64,000 nucleotides of DNA from Stutzerimonas stutzeri (GCF_002890915.1 NZ_POUT01000001.1:248001-312000); one strand, 5' to 3'; counted from the first letter of the stretch, positions 37,369 through 47,149 are shown. Notes: generated from the letters alone by a model not told the origin. Made by a program: numbers and translations.

Positions 37369-38340
37369 TCAGGCATCCGCCGGCGGCAGGTCGAGCAGGC
37401 GATGGGCGATCTCGCCGGTGGCGCGCACCAACGCATCGGCGATCCCGCTTTCCGCCGCGGAATGGCCGGCGTCGCGGATGATCTGCAGCTCGCTGTTCGG
37501 CCAGGCCTGGTGCAGCGCCCAGGCATTGTCCAGCGGGCAAATGGCATCGTAGCGGCCATGCACGATGATGCCGGGCAGGTGGGCGATCTTCGGCATGTCG
37601 CGCAGCAACTGGTCCGGCTCGAGGAAGGCCTGGTTGACGAAGTAGTGGCATTCGATGCGCGCCATCGACAGCGCGCGATGGGCATCGGTGAAGCGCTCGA
37701 CCACGTGGTTGTTCGGCCGCAGGGTGGCGGTGCGCCCCTCCCAGCAGGACCAGGCCTTGGCCGCGTGCATCTGGGCGATCTGGTCGCTGCCGGTGAGCCT
37801 GCGGTAGTACGCCTGCATCAGGTCGTCGCGCTCCTCCGGCGGGATCGGCGCGATGAAGTCCTGCCAGTAGTCGGGGAACAGGCGGCTGGCGCCGTCCTGG
37901 TAGAACCAGGCCAGGTCGTGCGGCCGGCAGAGGAAGATGCCGCGCAGGATCAGTGCGTGCACGTGCTCGGGGTAGGCCTGGGCGTAGGCCAGCGACAGCG
38001 TCGAGCCCCAGGAGCCGCCGAACAGCACCCACTTGTCGATGCCCAGGTGTTCGCGGATGCGCTGCATGTCGGCGATCAGGTGCGCGGTGGTGTTGCCCTC
38101 CAGGCTCGCATGCGGCGTCGAGCGCCCGCAGCCGCGCTGGTCGAAGGTGATGATGCGGTACAGGGTCGGGTCGAAGAAGCGCCGGCTGATGGCGTCGCAG
38201 CCGCCGCCGGGGCCGCCATGCACGAACACCACCGGCAGACCATCCGGCGAACCGCTCTCGTCGACGTAAAGCACATGCGGTTCTTCGACCGCCAGCTCGT
38301 GCCGGGCGTAGGGTTTTATCTCCGGAAACAAGGTCTGCAT
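37369..38340 (-). CDS. pip: Proline iminopeptidase
   Basis: A 323-residue alpha/beta hydrolase that removes N-terminal proline from peptides. The oxyanion motif [13 protein letters not shown] is at 37-49 and the nucleophile elbow GGSWGSTLS has Ser-110. The Asp is in HGRYDAICP and the His in [10 protein letters not shown]. The lid and cap regions ([24 protein letters not shown]) match the S33 family. It is cytoplasmic, with no signal peptide. It is the first gene of pip-dtd; the UPF0158 gene is convergent. Confidence 0.95.
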   Translation of the reverse strand: MQTLFPEIKPYARHELAVEEPHVLYVDESGSPDGLPVVFVHGGPGGGCDAISRRFFDPTLYRIITFDQRGCGRSTPHASLEGNTTAHLIADMQRIREHLGIDKWVLFGGSWGSTLSLAYAQAYPEHVHALILRGIFLCRPHDLAWFYQDGASRLFPDYWQDFIAPIPPEERDDLMQAYYRRLTGSDQIAQMHAAKAWSCWEGRTATLRPNNHVVERFTDAHRALSMARIECHYFVNQAFLEPDQLLRDMPKIAHLPGIIVHGRYDAICPLDNAWALHQAWPNSELQIIRDAGHSAAESGIADALVRATGEIAHRLLDLPPADA

Positions 38341-38418
38341 GGCACACTCCCGATCTACGGCGGGCCGGCCAGCCCGCATGACGTTAGCGGCATCATAACG
38401 AGGTTCGAGGCGTTGAGC

Positions 38419-38853
38419 ATGTCACCGTGGAAATTAGCCGCTGCCATCCCCCTGCTCTGTGCACTGTCGCTCGCCAGCTGCGCGCGCGACGATCCGGAAG
38501 CGGCGCTGCAGGCCGCCGCCGAGAGGCTCCAGGCCAGCCTGGAAAGCAAGCAGACCAGCGTGCTGATGGAGCTGCTGCACGCCGACTTCCAGGCCCAGCG
38601 GCAGTACGACCGCGACTGGGCCAGGCGTACCGCAGCGCTGATGTTCCTGCGCCATCGCAACGTCAAGGTGATCGCGCTGACCCAGCGAAGCTGGATCGAT
38701 CCCACTTATCCCGACCGAGGCCATACCGAGGCACAGCTCGCCCTGACCGGCGCCGAAGCGCTGATTCCACAGCGGGCAGGCCACTACCAGGTCCGGCTGC
38801 AGTGGCGGCGGGAAGGGAACGACTGGCAACTGGCGCAGCTGGACTGGGACTGA
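38419..38853 (+). CDS. Putative lipoprotein of unknown function
   Basis: A 144-residue protein with a lipoprotein signal: ALSLASC puts the acylated cysteine at residue 21. The mature part begins with a helical, Glu/Gln-rich stretch (DDPEAALQAAAERLQASLES). It then resembles a small NTF2-like or cystatin-like fold, with WARRTAALMFLRHRNVKVIA and QRAGHYQVRLQWRREGNDWQ. No specific function is recognisable. It is divergent from pip and converges on the small lipoprotein gene at 38863. Confidence 0.75.
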   Translation: MSPWKLAAAIPLLCALSLASCARDDPEAALQAAAERLQASLESKQTSVLMELLHADFQAQRQYDRDWARRTAALMFLRHRNVKVIALTQRSWIDPTYPDRGHTEAQLALTGAEALIPQRAGHYQVRLQWRREGNDWQLAQLDWD

Positions 38854-38862
38854 GCGGGGCGG

Positions 38863-39117
38863 CTACTTGAGGCCCTTGCCGGAAAACATCATCACCTTGT
38901 CGCCGGCGAACTGCACGCTGATGAAGCGGTTCTTCTCGCCCCAGGTGCAGCTGGACATGCCCAGCGCGCCGGCGCACTCGGCCGGCTTGCCGAGCAGCCG
39001 CTCCACCTCGGCGCGTTCCATGCCGGGCTTGAGCTTGGCGAAGTTCTCCTGGGTGATCGGGCTGCAGGCGCCGAGCAACAGCGCGGCGGCGATCAGCAAT
39101 GGGGTACGCAACGACAT
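38863..39117 (-). CDS. Small lipoprotein (DUF3862-like / SmpA-BLIP fold)
   Basis: An 84-residue lipoprotein. LLLGAC gives the acylated Cys-18. The short mature domain ITQENFAKLKPGMERAEVER then LLGKPAEC has the K-x-G-M-x-x-x-E-V-x-x-L-L-G-K-P pattern of the BamE/SmpA-like BLIP fold and DUF3862. Two cysteines in CAGALGMSSCTWG may form a disulfide. It is 9 bases from the end of the convergent lipoprotein gene. Likely outer-membrane or periplasmic; function unknown. Confidence 0.8.
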   Translation of the reverse strand: MSLRTPLLIAAALLLGACSPITQENFAKLKPGMERAEVERLLGKPAECAGALGMSSCTWGEKNRFISVQFAGDKVMMFSGKGLK

Positions 39118-39165
39118 ATCGAGCTCCTTGCTTCTTTATAGGATTCACTGCATCGCAGCCGGCAC

Positions 39166-39768
39166 TCAGAAGCCCGAGCCCGGCCGTGCCAGAAAGGCCG
39201 CCTCGGCGTCGCTGGACTCGCGCCCGAGCATGGCGTTGCGATGGGGAAAGCGGCCAAAACGCGAGATCACCTCGCGGTGGCGCTCGGCATAATCGAGAAA
39301 GTCGTCGTACAGCTTGCGCTCGTCGGCCACGGCGATGTCCCGCAGCGCGGTGAAGTGCGCGACGGCCAGCTCCTGCACGGCGAGATTCTCGGTGTGCTCC
39401 AGCACCAGGTAGACGAATACCCGCTGGATCGGCGCCAGCAGCATGTCGCCACCGTGCGCCAAACCAGCGCGGACCAGCTGCTGGGCACGCGCGTCGCCGG
39501 CGAACGCCTGCGGCGTGCCGCGATGGATCATCCGCGGCAGCTGGTCGAGCAACAGCAGCAACGCCAGCCAGCCCTCGGGCTGCCCGGCCCATTCCTGCAG
39601 GCCGCCATCGAGCGCCTGCTGCGTCCAGGCACCGAAGCGCTCGCCGGCCTCGGCATCCTGCGCCGGCTTGTAGCCGAACCACAGCGCATGCTTCTCGGCG
39701 GCGATGTCAGCCGCCGTGGCGCCCTGGCCGAACCACCAGTCGAGTAGTTGCTGCCAGGGGGCCGGCAT
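39166..39768 (-). CDS. DUF924 family protein
   Basis: A 200-residue helical protein of the DUF924 family (TPR-like fold). It has WQQLLDWWFGQGATAADIAA near the N-terminus, LLLLLDQLPRMIHRGTPQAF, IQRVFVYLVLEHTENLAVQE, and the C-terminal YAERHREVISRFGRFPHRNA, which is the family hallmark. No catalytic residues are known. The ATG at 39768 was chosen because AGGG lies 7 bases upstream; a GTG directly before it is an alternative. It begins 3 bases after the fbp stop, so it is co-transcribed with fbp. Confidence 0.85.
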   Translation of the reverse strand: MPAPWQQLLDWWFGQGATAADIAAEKHALWFGYKPAQDAEAGERFGAWTQQALDGGLQEWAGQPEGWLALLLLLDQLPRMIHRGTPQAFAGDARAQQLVRAGLAHGGDMLLAPIQRVFVYLVLEHTENLAVQELAVAHFTALRDIAVADERKLYDDFLDYAERHREVISRFGRFPHRNAMLGRESSDAEAAFLARPGSGF

Positions 39769-39771
39769 CAC

Positions 39772-40782
39772 TCAGCCCTGGTGGTAGCCGGTGATGCGTT
39801 CGACTTCTTCCTTCGAGCCGAGGAACACTGCCACGCGCTGGTGCAGGGACTCGGGCTGGATATCGAGGATGCGCTGCAGGCCATTGGTGGCCGCGCCGCC
39901 GGCCTGCTCGATGATCATCGACATCGGGTTGGCCTCGTACATCAGGCGCAGCTTGCCGGGCTTCTCCGGCTCGCGGGCGTCGCGCGGGTACATGAACAGG
40001 CCGCCGCGGGTGAGGATGCGGTGCACGTCGGCGACCATCGAGGCGATCCAGCGCATGTTGTAGTTCTTGCCCAGCGGCCCGGTCTCGCCGGCCAACAGCT
40101 CGCCGACGTAGCGCCTGACCGGCTCTTCCCAGTGGCGCTGGTTGGACATGTTGATGGCGAATTCGGCGGTGCTTTCCGGCACTCGCAGACGCTCGTGGGT
40201 GAGTACGAAGCTGCCCAGCTCGCGGTCCAGGGTGAAGCCCATGACGCCATCGCCGAGGGTCAGCACCAGCATGGTCTGCGGGCCGTAGATGGCGTAGCCG
40301 GCGGCGACCTGCTTGGTGCCGGGCTGGAGGAAGGCTTCCTCGCCCAGCGCGTCGTTCTGGCTGAAGCAGGCATCCGGGCAGCGCAGCACCGAGAAGATGG
40401 TGCCGACCGAGACGTTCACGTCGATGTTGCTGGAGCCGTCCAGCGGATCGAAGACTAGCAGGTAGGCGCCCTTGGGGTACTTGCCGGGAATCTGGTAGGC
40501 GTTGTCCATTTCCTCGGAAGCCATGCCGGCCAGGTGCCCGCCCCATTCGTTGGCCTCCAGCAGGATCTCGTTGGAGAGCACGTCGAGCTTCTTCTGCACC
40601 TCGCCCTGGATGTTCTCGCTGTCGTTACTGCCCAGCACCCCGCCGAGGGCGCCCTTGGATACCGCGTGGCTGATCTCCTTGCACGCTCGCGCGACCACCT
40701 CGATTAGAAAGCGCAGGTCCGCCGGGGTGTTGTTGCTGCGAGTCTGCTCGATGAGGTAGCGACTGAGGGTTACGCGTGACAT
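39772..40782 (-). CDS. fbp: Fructose-1,6-bisphosphatase class I
   Basis: A 336-residue gluconeogenic enzyme converting fructose 1,6-bisphosphate to fructose 6-phosphate. The metal-binding signature [19 protein letters not shown] runs from about 109-127. [20 protein letters not shown] is the N-terminal family block and GGLFMYPRD the substrate-binding stretch. GGAG precedes the ATG. DUF924 is directly downstream. With pckA in the same window this fits growth on organic acids. Confidence 0.96.
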   Translation of the reverse strand: MSRVTLSRYLIEQTRSNNTPADLRFLIEVVARACKEISHAVSKGALGGVLGSNDSENIQGEVQKKLDVLSNEILLEANEWGGHLAGMASEEMDNAYQIPGKYPKGAYLLVFDPLDGSSNIDVNVSVGTIFSVLRCPDACFSQNDALGEEAFLQPGTKQVAAGYAIYGPQTMLVLTLGDGVMGFTLDRELGSFVLTHERLRVPESTAEFAINMSNQRHWEEPVRRYVGELLAGETGPLGKNYNMRWIASMVADVHRILTRGGLFMYPRDAREPEKPGKLRLMYEANPMSMIIEQAGGAATNGLQRILDIQPESLHQRVAVFLGSKEEVERITGYHQG

Positions 40783-40954
40783 GGAAATGGCTCCGGAGGA
40801 AGGATAAACCCGCGCAGTTTAGCAGGCCGCGGGGAAACTAACTCCCCTCAGACCGGCAGGCAGCAGGCAGAGTTCAGCGAAACGGCAAGCGGCCGCCGGC
40901 ATTGCTGGTGGCACCGCCGGTACAGCCTGCCGGGCGGGCTCGCCGGCAGGCGCG

Positions 40955-43405
40955 CTACATGACCTTCCAGATATCGCGGGCATATTCGCGGATGGTCCGG
41001 TCCGAAGAGAACCAGCCCATCCGCGCGGTGTTCAGCACCGCCGAGCGCCACCAGCGGGCCGGATCGCGCCAGCACACCTCGACATCCAGCTGCGCCTGCC
41101 AGTAGGCGTCGAAGTCGGCGCAGACCATGAAGGTGTCGTGCCAGCTGAGGCCGTCCACCAGGCCGGCGTAGCGGGCCGGGTCCTCCGAGCAGAAGGCGCC
41201 GCCACGAATCGCCGCCAGCACCTCCTTGAGCCGTGGGGTGGCGTCGATGGTGGCCTCGGCGTTGTATTCGTTGGCGAGCTTGCGCGCGCTCACCTGCTGC
41301 GCGGTGAGGCCGAAGATGAACATGTGCTCCAGCCCCACCTGCTCGCTCATCTCGACATTGGCGCCGTCCAGCGTGCCGATGGTCAGCGCGCCGTTGAGGG
41401 CGAACTTCATGTTGCTGGTGCCGGAAGCCTCCAGGCCGGCGGTGGAGATCTGCTCGGAGAGGTCGGCGGCGGGAATGATGTCCTCGGCCAGGCTGACGTT
41501 GTAGTTGGGCAGGAACACCACCTTGAGCAGGCCGCGCACCGTGGGGTCGGCGTTGATGGTGTTGGCGATGTCGTTGCTCAGCTTGATGATCAGCTTGGCC
41601 TGGTGATAGCTGGCCGCCGCCTTGCCGGCGAAGATCTTCACCCGCGGTACCCAGTTGCCGCCCGGATCGTCGCGAATGGCGTGGTACAACGCCACGGTGT
41701 GCAGCAGATTGAGCAACTGGCGCTTGTATTCGTGGATGCGCTTGACGTGCACGTCGAACAGCGCCTGCGGATCGACGCAGATGCCCAGGCGCTCGTGGAT
41801 CACATTCGCCAGATGACGCTTGTTGGCCAGCCGCTGCTCGGCGAATCGCTGGCGGAAGTGCGCCTGCTCGGCATAGGGCTCGAGCTCGCGCAGGCGCGTC
41901 TCCGGCGCATCGAGCAGGTCCTCGCCGAGGTTGTCGACCAGCAGCCGGGTGAGCTGCGGGTTGGCCTGGTACAGCCAGCGGCGGAAGGTGATGCCGTTGG
42001 TCTTGTTGTTGATCCGCTGCGGATACAGCCCGTGCAGGTCGGTGAACACCGTCTTGCGCATCAGCTGGGTATGCAGGGCCGAGACGCCATTGGTGCTGTG
42101 CGAACCGAGGAAGGCCAGGTTGCCCATGCGCACCCGGCGGCCGTGGTCCTCCTCGATCAGCGAGACCGAGCGCAGCAGGTCGGCGTCGTGCAGCCCGCGC
42201 TCGCGCAGGCAGTCGAGGTGGAAGGCGTTGATCAGGTAGATGATCTGCATGTGCCGCGGCAGCAGGCGCTCCATCAGCCCCACCGGCCAGGTTTCCAGCG
42301 CCTCGGGCAGCAGCGTGTGGTTGGTATAGGACAGCGTCGCGGTGGTCAACCGCCAGGCATGCGTCCACTCGTAGCCGTGCACGTCGACCAGCAGGCGCAT
42401 CAGCTCGGCCACGGCGATCGCCGGGTGGGTGTCGTTGAGCTGGATGGCGGCGAACTCCGGTAGGTTGTCCAGCGTGCCGCGCTGCTTGAGGTGGCGGCGC
42501 AGCAGGTCCTGCAACGAGGCGGCGACGAAGAAATATTCCTGGCGCAGGCGCAGCTCCTGGCCGGCCTCGGTGCTGTCGGCCGGGTAGAGCACCCGCGAGA
42601 TGCTTTCGGCGCGCGCCTCTTCGGCGGCGGCACCGATATGGTCGCCGGCGTTGAAGCGCTCCAGATGGAAATCCGCCTCCGGCCGGGCGCGCCACAGGCG
42701 CAGGGTGTTCACGCCCGCCCCGCGCCAGCCGACGATCGGCGTGTCGTAGGCGATCGCCCGCACGCCTTCGGCCCAATGCCAGAAATGCTGCACCTCGCCG
42801 CGCTCGTCGGTACTGGCGGCGACGTTGCCGCCGAAACCGATCAGGTAGCTGACCTCCGAGCGCTCGAACTCCCAGGGGTTGCCCAAATCCAGCCAGGTTT
42901 CGGTCTGCTCGTGCTGCCAGCCATCGACGATGGCCTGACGGAACAGGCCATGGTCGTAGCGGATGCCGTAACCGTGCGAGGCCACGCCCAGGGTCGCCAT
43001 GCTTTCCATGAAGCAGGCCGCCAGGCGCCCCAGGCCACCGTTACCCAGCGCCGCATCCGGCTCCAGCAGGCGGATGCGGTCGATATCCACGTCCAGCTCC
43101 GCCAGCGCTTCGCGCGCCACCTCGAACAGGCCGAGGTTGCTCAGGCTGTCGACCAGCAGGCGGCCGATGAGGAATTCCAGGGAAAGGTAGTAGACCCGCT
43201 TCTGGCCCTCGCGGTAGGTCTGCCGGGTGCAGTCCATCCAGCGATCGATGGTGCTGTCGCGCGCGGCCAGGGCGACGGCCTCGAACCAGTCATGGTCCGA
43301 GGCATGCTCCGGGTCCTTGCCCACCGCGTAGGTGAGCTTGCGCAACACGCGTTCACGGAAAGCGGTGACCTCATCGGCGGTGGGATTAACGGTTTCCTGC
43401 GTCAT
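40955..43405 (-). CDS. glgP: Glycogen/starch phosphorylase
   Basis: An 816-residue phosphorylase that releases glucose 1-phosphate from alpha-1,4-glucans. The N-terminal YYLSLEFLIGRLL near 71-83 and ALGNGGLGRLAACFMESMAT are diagnostic. The PLP-binding signature EASGTSNMKFALNGALTIGT in the C-terminal half includes the Schiff-base lysine. Length fits the family. The phosphorylation/AMP site of the animal enzyme is absent, as expected. The ATG at 43405 has GAGGT upstream. It stands alone; no other glg gene is in the window. Confidence 0.96.
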   Translation of the reverse strand: MTQETVNPTADEVTAFRERVLRKLTYAVGKDPEHASDHDWFEAVALAARDSTIDRWMDCTRQTYREGQKRVYYLSLEFLIGRLLVDSLSNLGLFEVAREALAELDVDIDRIRLLEPDAALGNGGLGRLAACFMESMATLGVASHGYGIRYDHGLFRQAIVDGWQHEQTETWLDLGNPWEFERSEVSYLIGFGGNVAASTDERGEVQHFWHWAEGVRAIAYDTPIVGWRGAGVNTLRLWRARPEADFHLERFNAGDHIGAAAEEARAESISRVLYPADSTEAGQELRLRQEYFFVAASLQDLLRRHLKQRGTLDNLPEFAAIQLNDTHPAIAVAELMRLLVDVHGYEWTHAWRLTTATLSYTNHTLLPEALETWPVGLMERLLPRHMQIIYLINAFHLDCLRERGLHDADLLRSVSLIEEDHGRRVRMGNLAFLGSHSTNGVSALHTQLMRKTVFTDLHGLYPQRINNKTNGITFRRWLYQANPQLTRLLVDNLGEDLLDAPETRLRELEPYAEQAHFRQRFAEQRLANKRHLANVIHERLGICVDPQALFDVHVKRIHEYKRQLLNLLHTVALYHAIRDDPGGNWVPRVKIFAGKAAASYHQAKLIIKLSNDIANTINADPTVRGLLKVVFLPNYNVSLAEDIIPAADLSEQISTAGLEASGTSNMKFALNGALTIGTLDGANVEMSEQVGLEHMFIFGLTAQQVSARKLANEYNAEATIDATPRLKEVLAAIRGGAFCSEDPARYAGLVDGLSWHDTFMVCADFDAYWQAQLDVEVCWRDPARWWRSAVLNTARMGWFSSDRTIREYARDIWKVM

Positions 43406-43611
43406 GGACAGACCTCGGTTAGCGAAGACACACAAAAGGGACTCATGGCAGCCGCGCCCGTTCATCTACGGCGTTGACGATTCTGAAAGGTTTGCAGGTT
43501 TCCCTTACATCTGCGCTACCGCCTGTCCGGCAATGGCGAGGGGTGGAAACACTGGCAATTCCCGCGCAGATCGCTATGATCGCGCCGCCCCACCTGCTCG
43601 AACGCCCGCCC

Positions 43612-44013
43612 GTGAAGAACAAGCTGATCGCCTCCGCCGACCCGGATCGCCTGGAAACCTGGGTGCGCTACAGCAATGGCCTGTGCCGCGACTGCCATGC
43701 GACCTGCTGCACCCTGCCGGTGGAAGTGCGCATCGACGACCTGATCCGCCTGGAGCTGGTCGACGCCTTCGAGCGCGACGAGCCGGCAAAGGCCATCGCC
43801 AGGCGCCTGGGCAAGGCCGGCATCGTCGAGCATTTCAACCACAAGCACGAAATCTTCACCCTGACCCGGCTGGCCAACGGCGACTGCCTCTATCTGGACC
43901 GCAAGGCCCGCCTCTGCAGCGTCTATGCCAAACGCCCGGACACCTGCCGCAACCACCCGCGCATCGGCCCGCGACCGGGTTACTGCGCCTACCGCAGCAA
44001 GTCTTCGGGCTGA
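43612..44013 (+). CDS. YkgJ-type cysteine cluster protein
   Basis: A 133-residue protein with a cysteine cluster: CRDCHATCC at about 22-30, then Cys in GDCLYLDRKARLCSVYAKRP and DTCRNHP. This is the YkgJ/CxxCxxCC family, thought to bind zinc or an iron-sulfur cluster; function unknown. The start is uncertain. GTG at 43612 was chosen because the earlier ATG (43576) overlaps a sequence that looks like a promoter -10 (GCTATGATC). Neither has a good ribosome site. Confidence 0.75.
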   Translation: MKNKLIASADPDRLETWVRYSNGLCRDCHATCCTLPVEVRIDDLIRLELVDAFERDEPAKAIARRLGKAGIVEHFNHKHEIFTLTRLANGDCLYLDRKARLCSVYAKRPDTCRNHPRIGPRPGYCAYRSKSSG

Positions 44014-44186
44014 CGCCGGCGCACCACCAGCTACCCCCGGCGGCATCTCCGGCACCGTTCGGGAACACCAGCCGCCAGGCGCGCCGGCCGCCCGGCGAAA
44101 GTCGCGAACGGGCTGGCCAAACCGTGACTCAAGAGTCATGCTTGGCGTCTGTCTGTATCTTCGTAACGTTTAGGAACCGCCCCGGC

Positions 44187-44639
44187 ATGAGCCGCGATAG
44201 CCGCTACCTGGAAGCCATCCTCCATCACGACATCCCGCTGACCCGCTCGCTGGGCCTGCGCGTCGATCAGTGGGAAAACCACGAGCTGCGCCTGCAGGTA
44301 CCGCTGCAGCCGAACATCAACCACAAGAGCAGCATGTTCGGCGGCAGCCTGTATTGCGCCGCGGTACTGGCCGGCTGGGGCTGGCTGCACCTGCGCCTGC
44401 GCGAGGCGGGCATCGAGGACGGCCATATCGTCATCCACGAGGGGCAGATCGAATACCCGTTGCCGGTGGTGGACGACGCCATCGCCATCTGCTCGGCACC
44501 GAGCGAAGCCGCCTGGGAACGCTTCGAGGCCATCTACCGCCGCCGCGGCCGCTCGCGCCTGGAGCTGCAAAGCCGGATCCTGGCGGCCGACGGCCGCGAT
44601 GCCGTGCGTTTCACCGGGCAGTTCGTCTTGCATAAATAA
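44187..44639 (+). CDS. YiiD-type thioesterase-domain (hotdog fold) protein
   Basis: A 150-residue protein of the putative thioesterase family related to the C-terminal domain of YiiD. IPLTRSLGLRVDQWENHELR at about 16-35 and NINHKSSMFGGSLYCAAVLA (about 43-62) carry the conserved N-H-K-x-x-x-F-G-G-S signature of the hotdog active-site helix. It would hydrolyse a thioester, probably an acyl-CoA, but the substrate is unknown. It is free-standing; a REP-like repeat begins 15 bases after the stop. Confidence 0.8.
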   Translation: MSRDSRYLEAILHHDIPLTRSLGLRVDQWENHELRLQVPLQPNINHKSSMFGGSLYCAAVLAGWGWLHLRLREAGIEDGHIVIHEGQIEYPLPVVDDAIAICSAPSEAAWERFEAIYRRRGRSRLELQSRILAADGRDAVRFTGQFVLHK

Positions 44640-44653
44640 AAGCTGGAAACGAT

Positions 44654-44726
44654 GCGTAGGGCGGGTGAAACCCGCCGATGTGCGGGGCGCCAGCTCCGTT
44701 TGGCGGGTTGCAACCCGCCCTACGCC
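44654..44726. repeat. REP-like inverted repeat, family B (copy 2)
   Basis: GCGTAGGGCGGGTGAAACCC then GCC and TGGCGGGTTGCAACCCGCCC then TACGCC. These are the same two hairpins as at 22005-22071 but in the opposite order. They are placed between the thioesterase gene and the cysQ end. A GCTTGAAGCTGGAAG-type sequence follows at 44757-44786. Confidence 0.8.
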
Positions 44727-44765
44727 GCCCCCATCAGCGCGCCTGCCAGGCGCTTTCTTCCAGCT

Positions 44766-45608
44766 TCAAGCTTCCGGCTTCAAGCCGCTTTCGCTGCCCC
44801 GCGCGATACCGATCAGCCCGTCACGCCAGGCGACACCCCCGGGCAAGGCCAGGAACGAGGGATTGAGATAGCTCTCCCGCGCCTCATAGCTCAGCGGCGC
44901 ACCGTTGATATCCAGCACCTCGCCACCGGCGCCTTCGAGCACGCCCTGGGCCGCGGCCGTATCCCACTGCGAGGTGGGTGCCAGGCGCGGATAGCAATCG
45001 GCCGCGCCTTCGGCGAGCAGGCAGAACTTCAGCGAACTGCCGACATTCACCAGCGCCAGCTCGCCGAAGCGCTGGCGCAGGCCAGCGAGCAGGCGCTCCT
45101 GGGCGGGGCTGCTGTGGCGTCGGCTGGCCACCAGGGTGAACGCCTGCGGCGAACGCTGGCGCACGCGCAAGGGCTGGGTATCACCCGAGGCTTCACTGCG
45201 CCAGGCGCCGAAATCCTCGCCACCGTAATAACAGCGGCCGCTGGCGGGTATCCCGACCACGCCGAAGCGCACCTTGCCCTGCTCGACCAGAGCCACGTTG
45301 ACGGTGAACTCCTCGCTGCCGGCGATGAATTCCTTGGTGCCGTCCAGCGGATCGACCAGCCACCAGCGCGTCCAGCCGGCCCGCTCGCCGAGCGGCGCCG
45401 CGCAGTCCTCTTCCGAAAGCACCGGGATGCTGGCATCCAGCGCCGTCAGGCCCTCCAGCAACACGTGATGGGCGGCCAGGTCCGCAGCCGTGACCGGCGA
45501 CGCATCGGCCTTGGCCTGCACCTCCAGCTCGCTGCGCCAGTACGGCAGGATCGCCTCGCCGGCCTGGCGCACCAGATCGATCACCGCCGACAGATAGGGA
45601 TGGCTCAT
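44766..45608 (-). CDS. cysQ: 3'(2'),5'-bisphosphate nucleotidase CysQ
   Basis: A 280-residue inositol-monophosphatase-fold enzyme that dephosphorylates PAP/PAPS, relieving build-up during sulfate assimilation. VLSEEDCAAPL, the metal-binding WWLVDPLDGTKEFIAGSEEF and the C-terminal SQWDTAAAQGVLEGAGGEVL motif are diagnostic. The last residues (SESGLKPEA) and the TGA lie inside the GCTTGAAGC repeat, so the C-terminus may be changed by the repeat. Its start overlaps the nudE stop by 4 bases. Confidence 0.94.
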   Translation of the reverse strand: MSHPYLSAVIDLVRQAGEAILPYWRSELEVQAKADASPVTAADLAAHHVLLEGLTALDASIPVLSEEDCAAPLGERAGWTRWWLVDPLDGTKEFIAGSEEFTVNVALVEQGKVRFGVVGIPASGRCYYGGEDFGAWRSEASGDTQPLRVRQRSPQAFTLVASRRHSSPAQERLLAGLRQRFGELALVNVGSSLKFCLLAEGAADCYPRLAPTSQWDTAAAQGVLEGAGGEVLDINGAPLSYEARESYLNPSFLALPGGVAWRDGLIGIARGSESGLKPEA

Positions 45609-46171
45609 GGGGTGAACTCCCCGCGCTGGGTCAATAGATCGCGGGCCAGGTAGAGCGCCGCCAGGGCGCGCCCCTCGCTGAACTGCGGATGCTGGATCAG
45701 GCTCGACAGCTCGCGCAGGCTGACCTGCTCGATACGCATCGGCTCCGGCTCGTCTCCGGGGAGGTGCTCGGGATACAGGTCGCGCGCCAGCACCACCTGG
45801 ATCTTCTGGCTCATGTAGCCCGGCGACAGCGACAGCTCGGTCAGCAGCTCCAGGCGCCGGGCGCCGAAACCGGCCTCTTCCTTGAGTTCGCGGTTGGCGG
45901 CCTCCAGCACATCCTCGCCGGGTTCGATCAGGCCCTTGGGCAGGGACAGCTCGTAGCTGTCGGTGCCGCCGCAGTATTCCTCGATCAGCAGGGCGTTCTC
46001 GCCGTCGACCAACGCCACGATCATCACCGCGCCGTAGCCGCTGCCCTTGCCGACCAGGCGCTCGTAGGTGCGCTCCACGCCGTTGGAAAAGCGCAGCTGC
46101 AATTCCTCGACACGGAACAGGCGGCTGCTAGCGACGATCTCACGAGCGAGCACGGTGGGTTTCTGGCGCAT
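45605..46171 (-). CDS. nudE: ADP compounds hydrolase NudE
   Basis: A 188-residue Nudix hydrolase that cleaves ADP-ribose, NADH and similar ADP compounds. The Nudix box GX5EX7REUXEEXGU spans about 80-102, with RELKEEAGFG at its end. SYELSLPKGLIEPGED and LSLSPGYMSQKIQVVLARDL match NudE. Start ATG at 46171. It overlaps cysQ by 4 bases and is divergent from yrfG. The trio cysQ-nudE-yrfG is a standard Pseudomonas arrangement. Confidence 0.93.
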   Translation of the reverse strand: MRQKPTVLAREIVASSRLFRVEELQLRFSNGVERTYERLVGKGSGYGAVMIVALVDGENALLIEEYCGGTDSYELSLPKGLIEPGEDVLEAANRELKEEAGFGARRLELLTELSLSPGYMSQKIQVVLARDLYPEHLPGDEPEPMRIEQVSLRELSSLIQHPQFSEGRALAALYLARDLLTQRGEFTP

Positions 46172-46294
46172 GGGCAACTCCTGGAAACGCGAGCGGCTAT
46201 CATAACCCGGCTTTTTGCGATGACCGTGAGCGCTTTGCAACCAGCCGACCACCGACGCCCCTTTCAACCCATCGCCGCACGAAGAGCCTGCCCC

Positions 46295-46975
46295 ATGATC
46301 GCGTCCCTGCCCTGGTCCGAAATCGACACCGTCCTGCTCGACATGGACGGCACCCTGCTGGACCTGCATTTCGACAACCACTTCTGGCTCGAACTGCTGC
46401 CGCAGCGCTACGCCGAACGCCACGCCATCAGCCGCGCGATGGCCGAACTGGAGCTGGCGCCGCTGTTCAACGAACACGTCGGCAAGCTCACCTGGTACTG
46501 CCTGGACTACTGGAGCCGTGAGCTCGACCTGCCGATCCGCGAGATGAAGCGCGAGGTGGCCGAGCTGATCGCCCTGCGCCCGGCCGCCGACGAATTCCTC
46601 GGCGCCCTGCGCGCGGCGGGCAAGCGCGTGGTATTGATCACCAATGCGCATCGCGACTCGCTGTCGCTGAAACTGGAGAAGGTCGAACTGGCGCCCTGGT
46701 TCGATCGCCTGATCAGCTCCCACGACTATGGCTTCCCCAAGGAAGAGGCGCAGTTCTGGCATGCGCTCAGGCAGGACCTGGCATTCGACCCGGCGCGCGC
46801 GCTGTTCATCGACGACAGCCTGCCGATCCTGCGTAGCGCCCGGCGCTTCGGCGTGGCCCACCTGCTCGCGGTTCGCGAACCGGACAGCCGCCGCGCGCCG
46901 AAGGACACCGAGGAGTTCGCCGCGGTCGAGGATTACCTCGACCTGGTGCGCAGCCTGCAAGGCCACCGGGCCTGA
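46295..46975 (+). CDS. yrfG: GMP/IMP nucleotidase YrfG (HAD family)
   Basis: A 226-residue HAD hydrolase. Motif I is LLDMDGTLLD with nucleophile Asp-16 and Asp-18. Motif II is VVLITNAHRDS, motif III the Lys in YGFPKEEAQFW, and motif IV ALFIDDSLPIL. The cap helix region HFDNHFWLELLPQRYAERHA is specific to YrfG-type enzymes that dephosphorylate GMP and IMP. It is divergent from nudE, with a 123-base gap that should hold both promoters. Confidence 0.9.
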   Translation: MIASLPWSEIDTVLLDMDGTLLDLHFDNHFWLELLPQRYAERHAISRAMAELELAPLFNEHVGKLTWYCLDYWSRELDLPIREMKREVAELIALRPAADEFLGALRAAGKRVVLITNAHRDSLSLKLEKVELAPWFDRLISSHDYGFPKEEAQFWHALRQDLAFDPARALFIDDSLPILRSARRFGVAHLLAVREPDSRRAPKDTEEFAAVEDYLDLVRSLQGHRA

Positions 46976-47149
46976 CGGGAAACGCTGCGCCCCTGGCCGC
47001 GCAGGCCTTACACTTGGCCGCGCTGTCGCCGACAGCACCCGGTTCCAGGACGAACGGGGGGGCGACAAGCATCGAAACGACGGAACCGAAACGCCCGCTA
47101 CCTGTCTCGGTTCCGCAGTTCAGCCACGGATTGATCGATAGGACACGAC

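Noticed and set aside
43576..43611. Earlier ATG for the YkgJ-type gene
   Set aside because: It lies in a GCTATGATC sequence that resembles a promoter -10 element and has no ribosome site, so the later GTG was kept, with low certainty.
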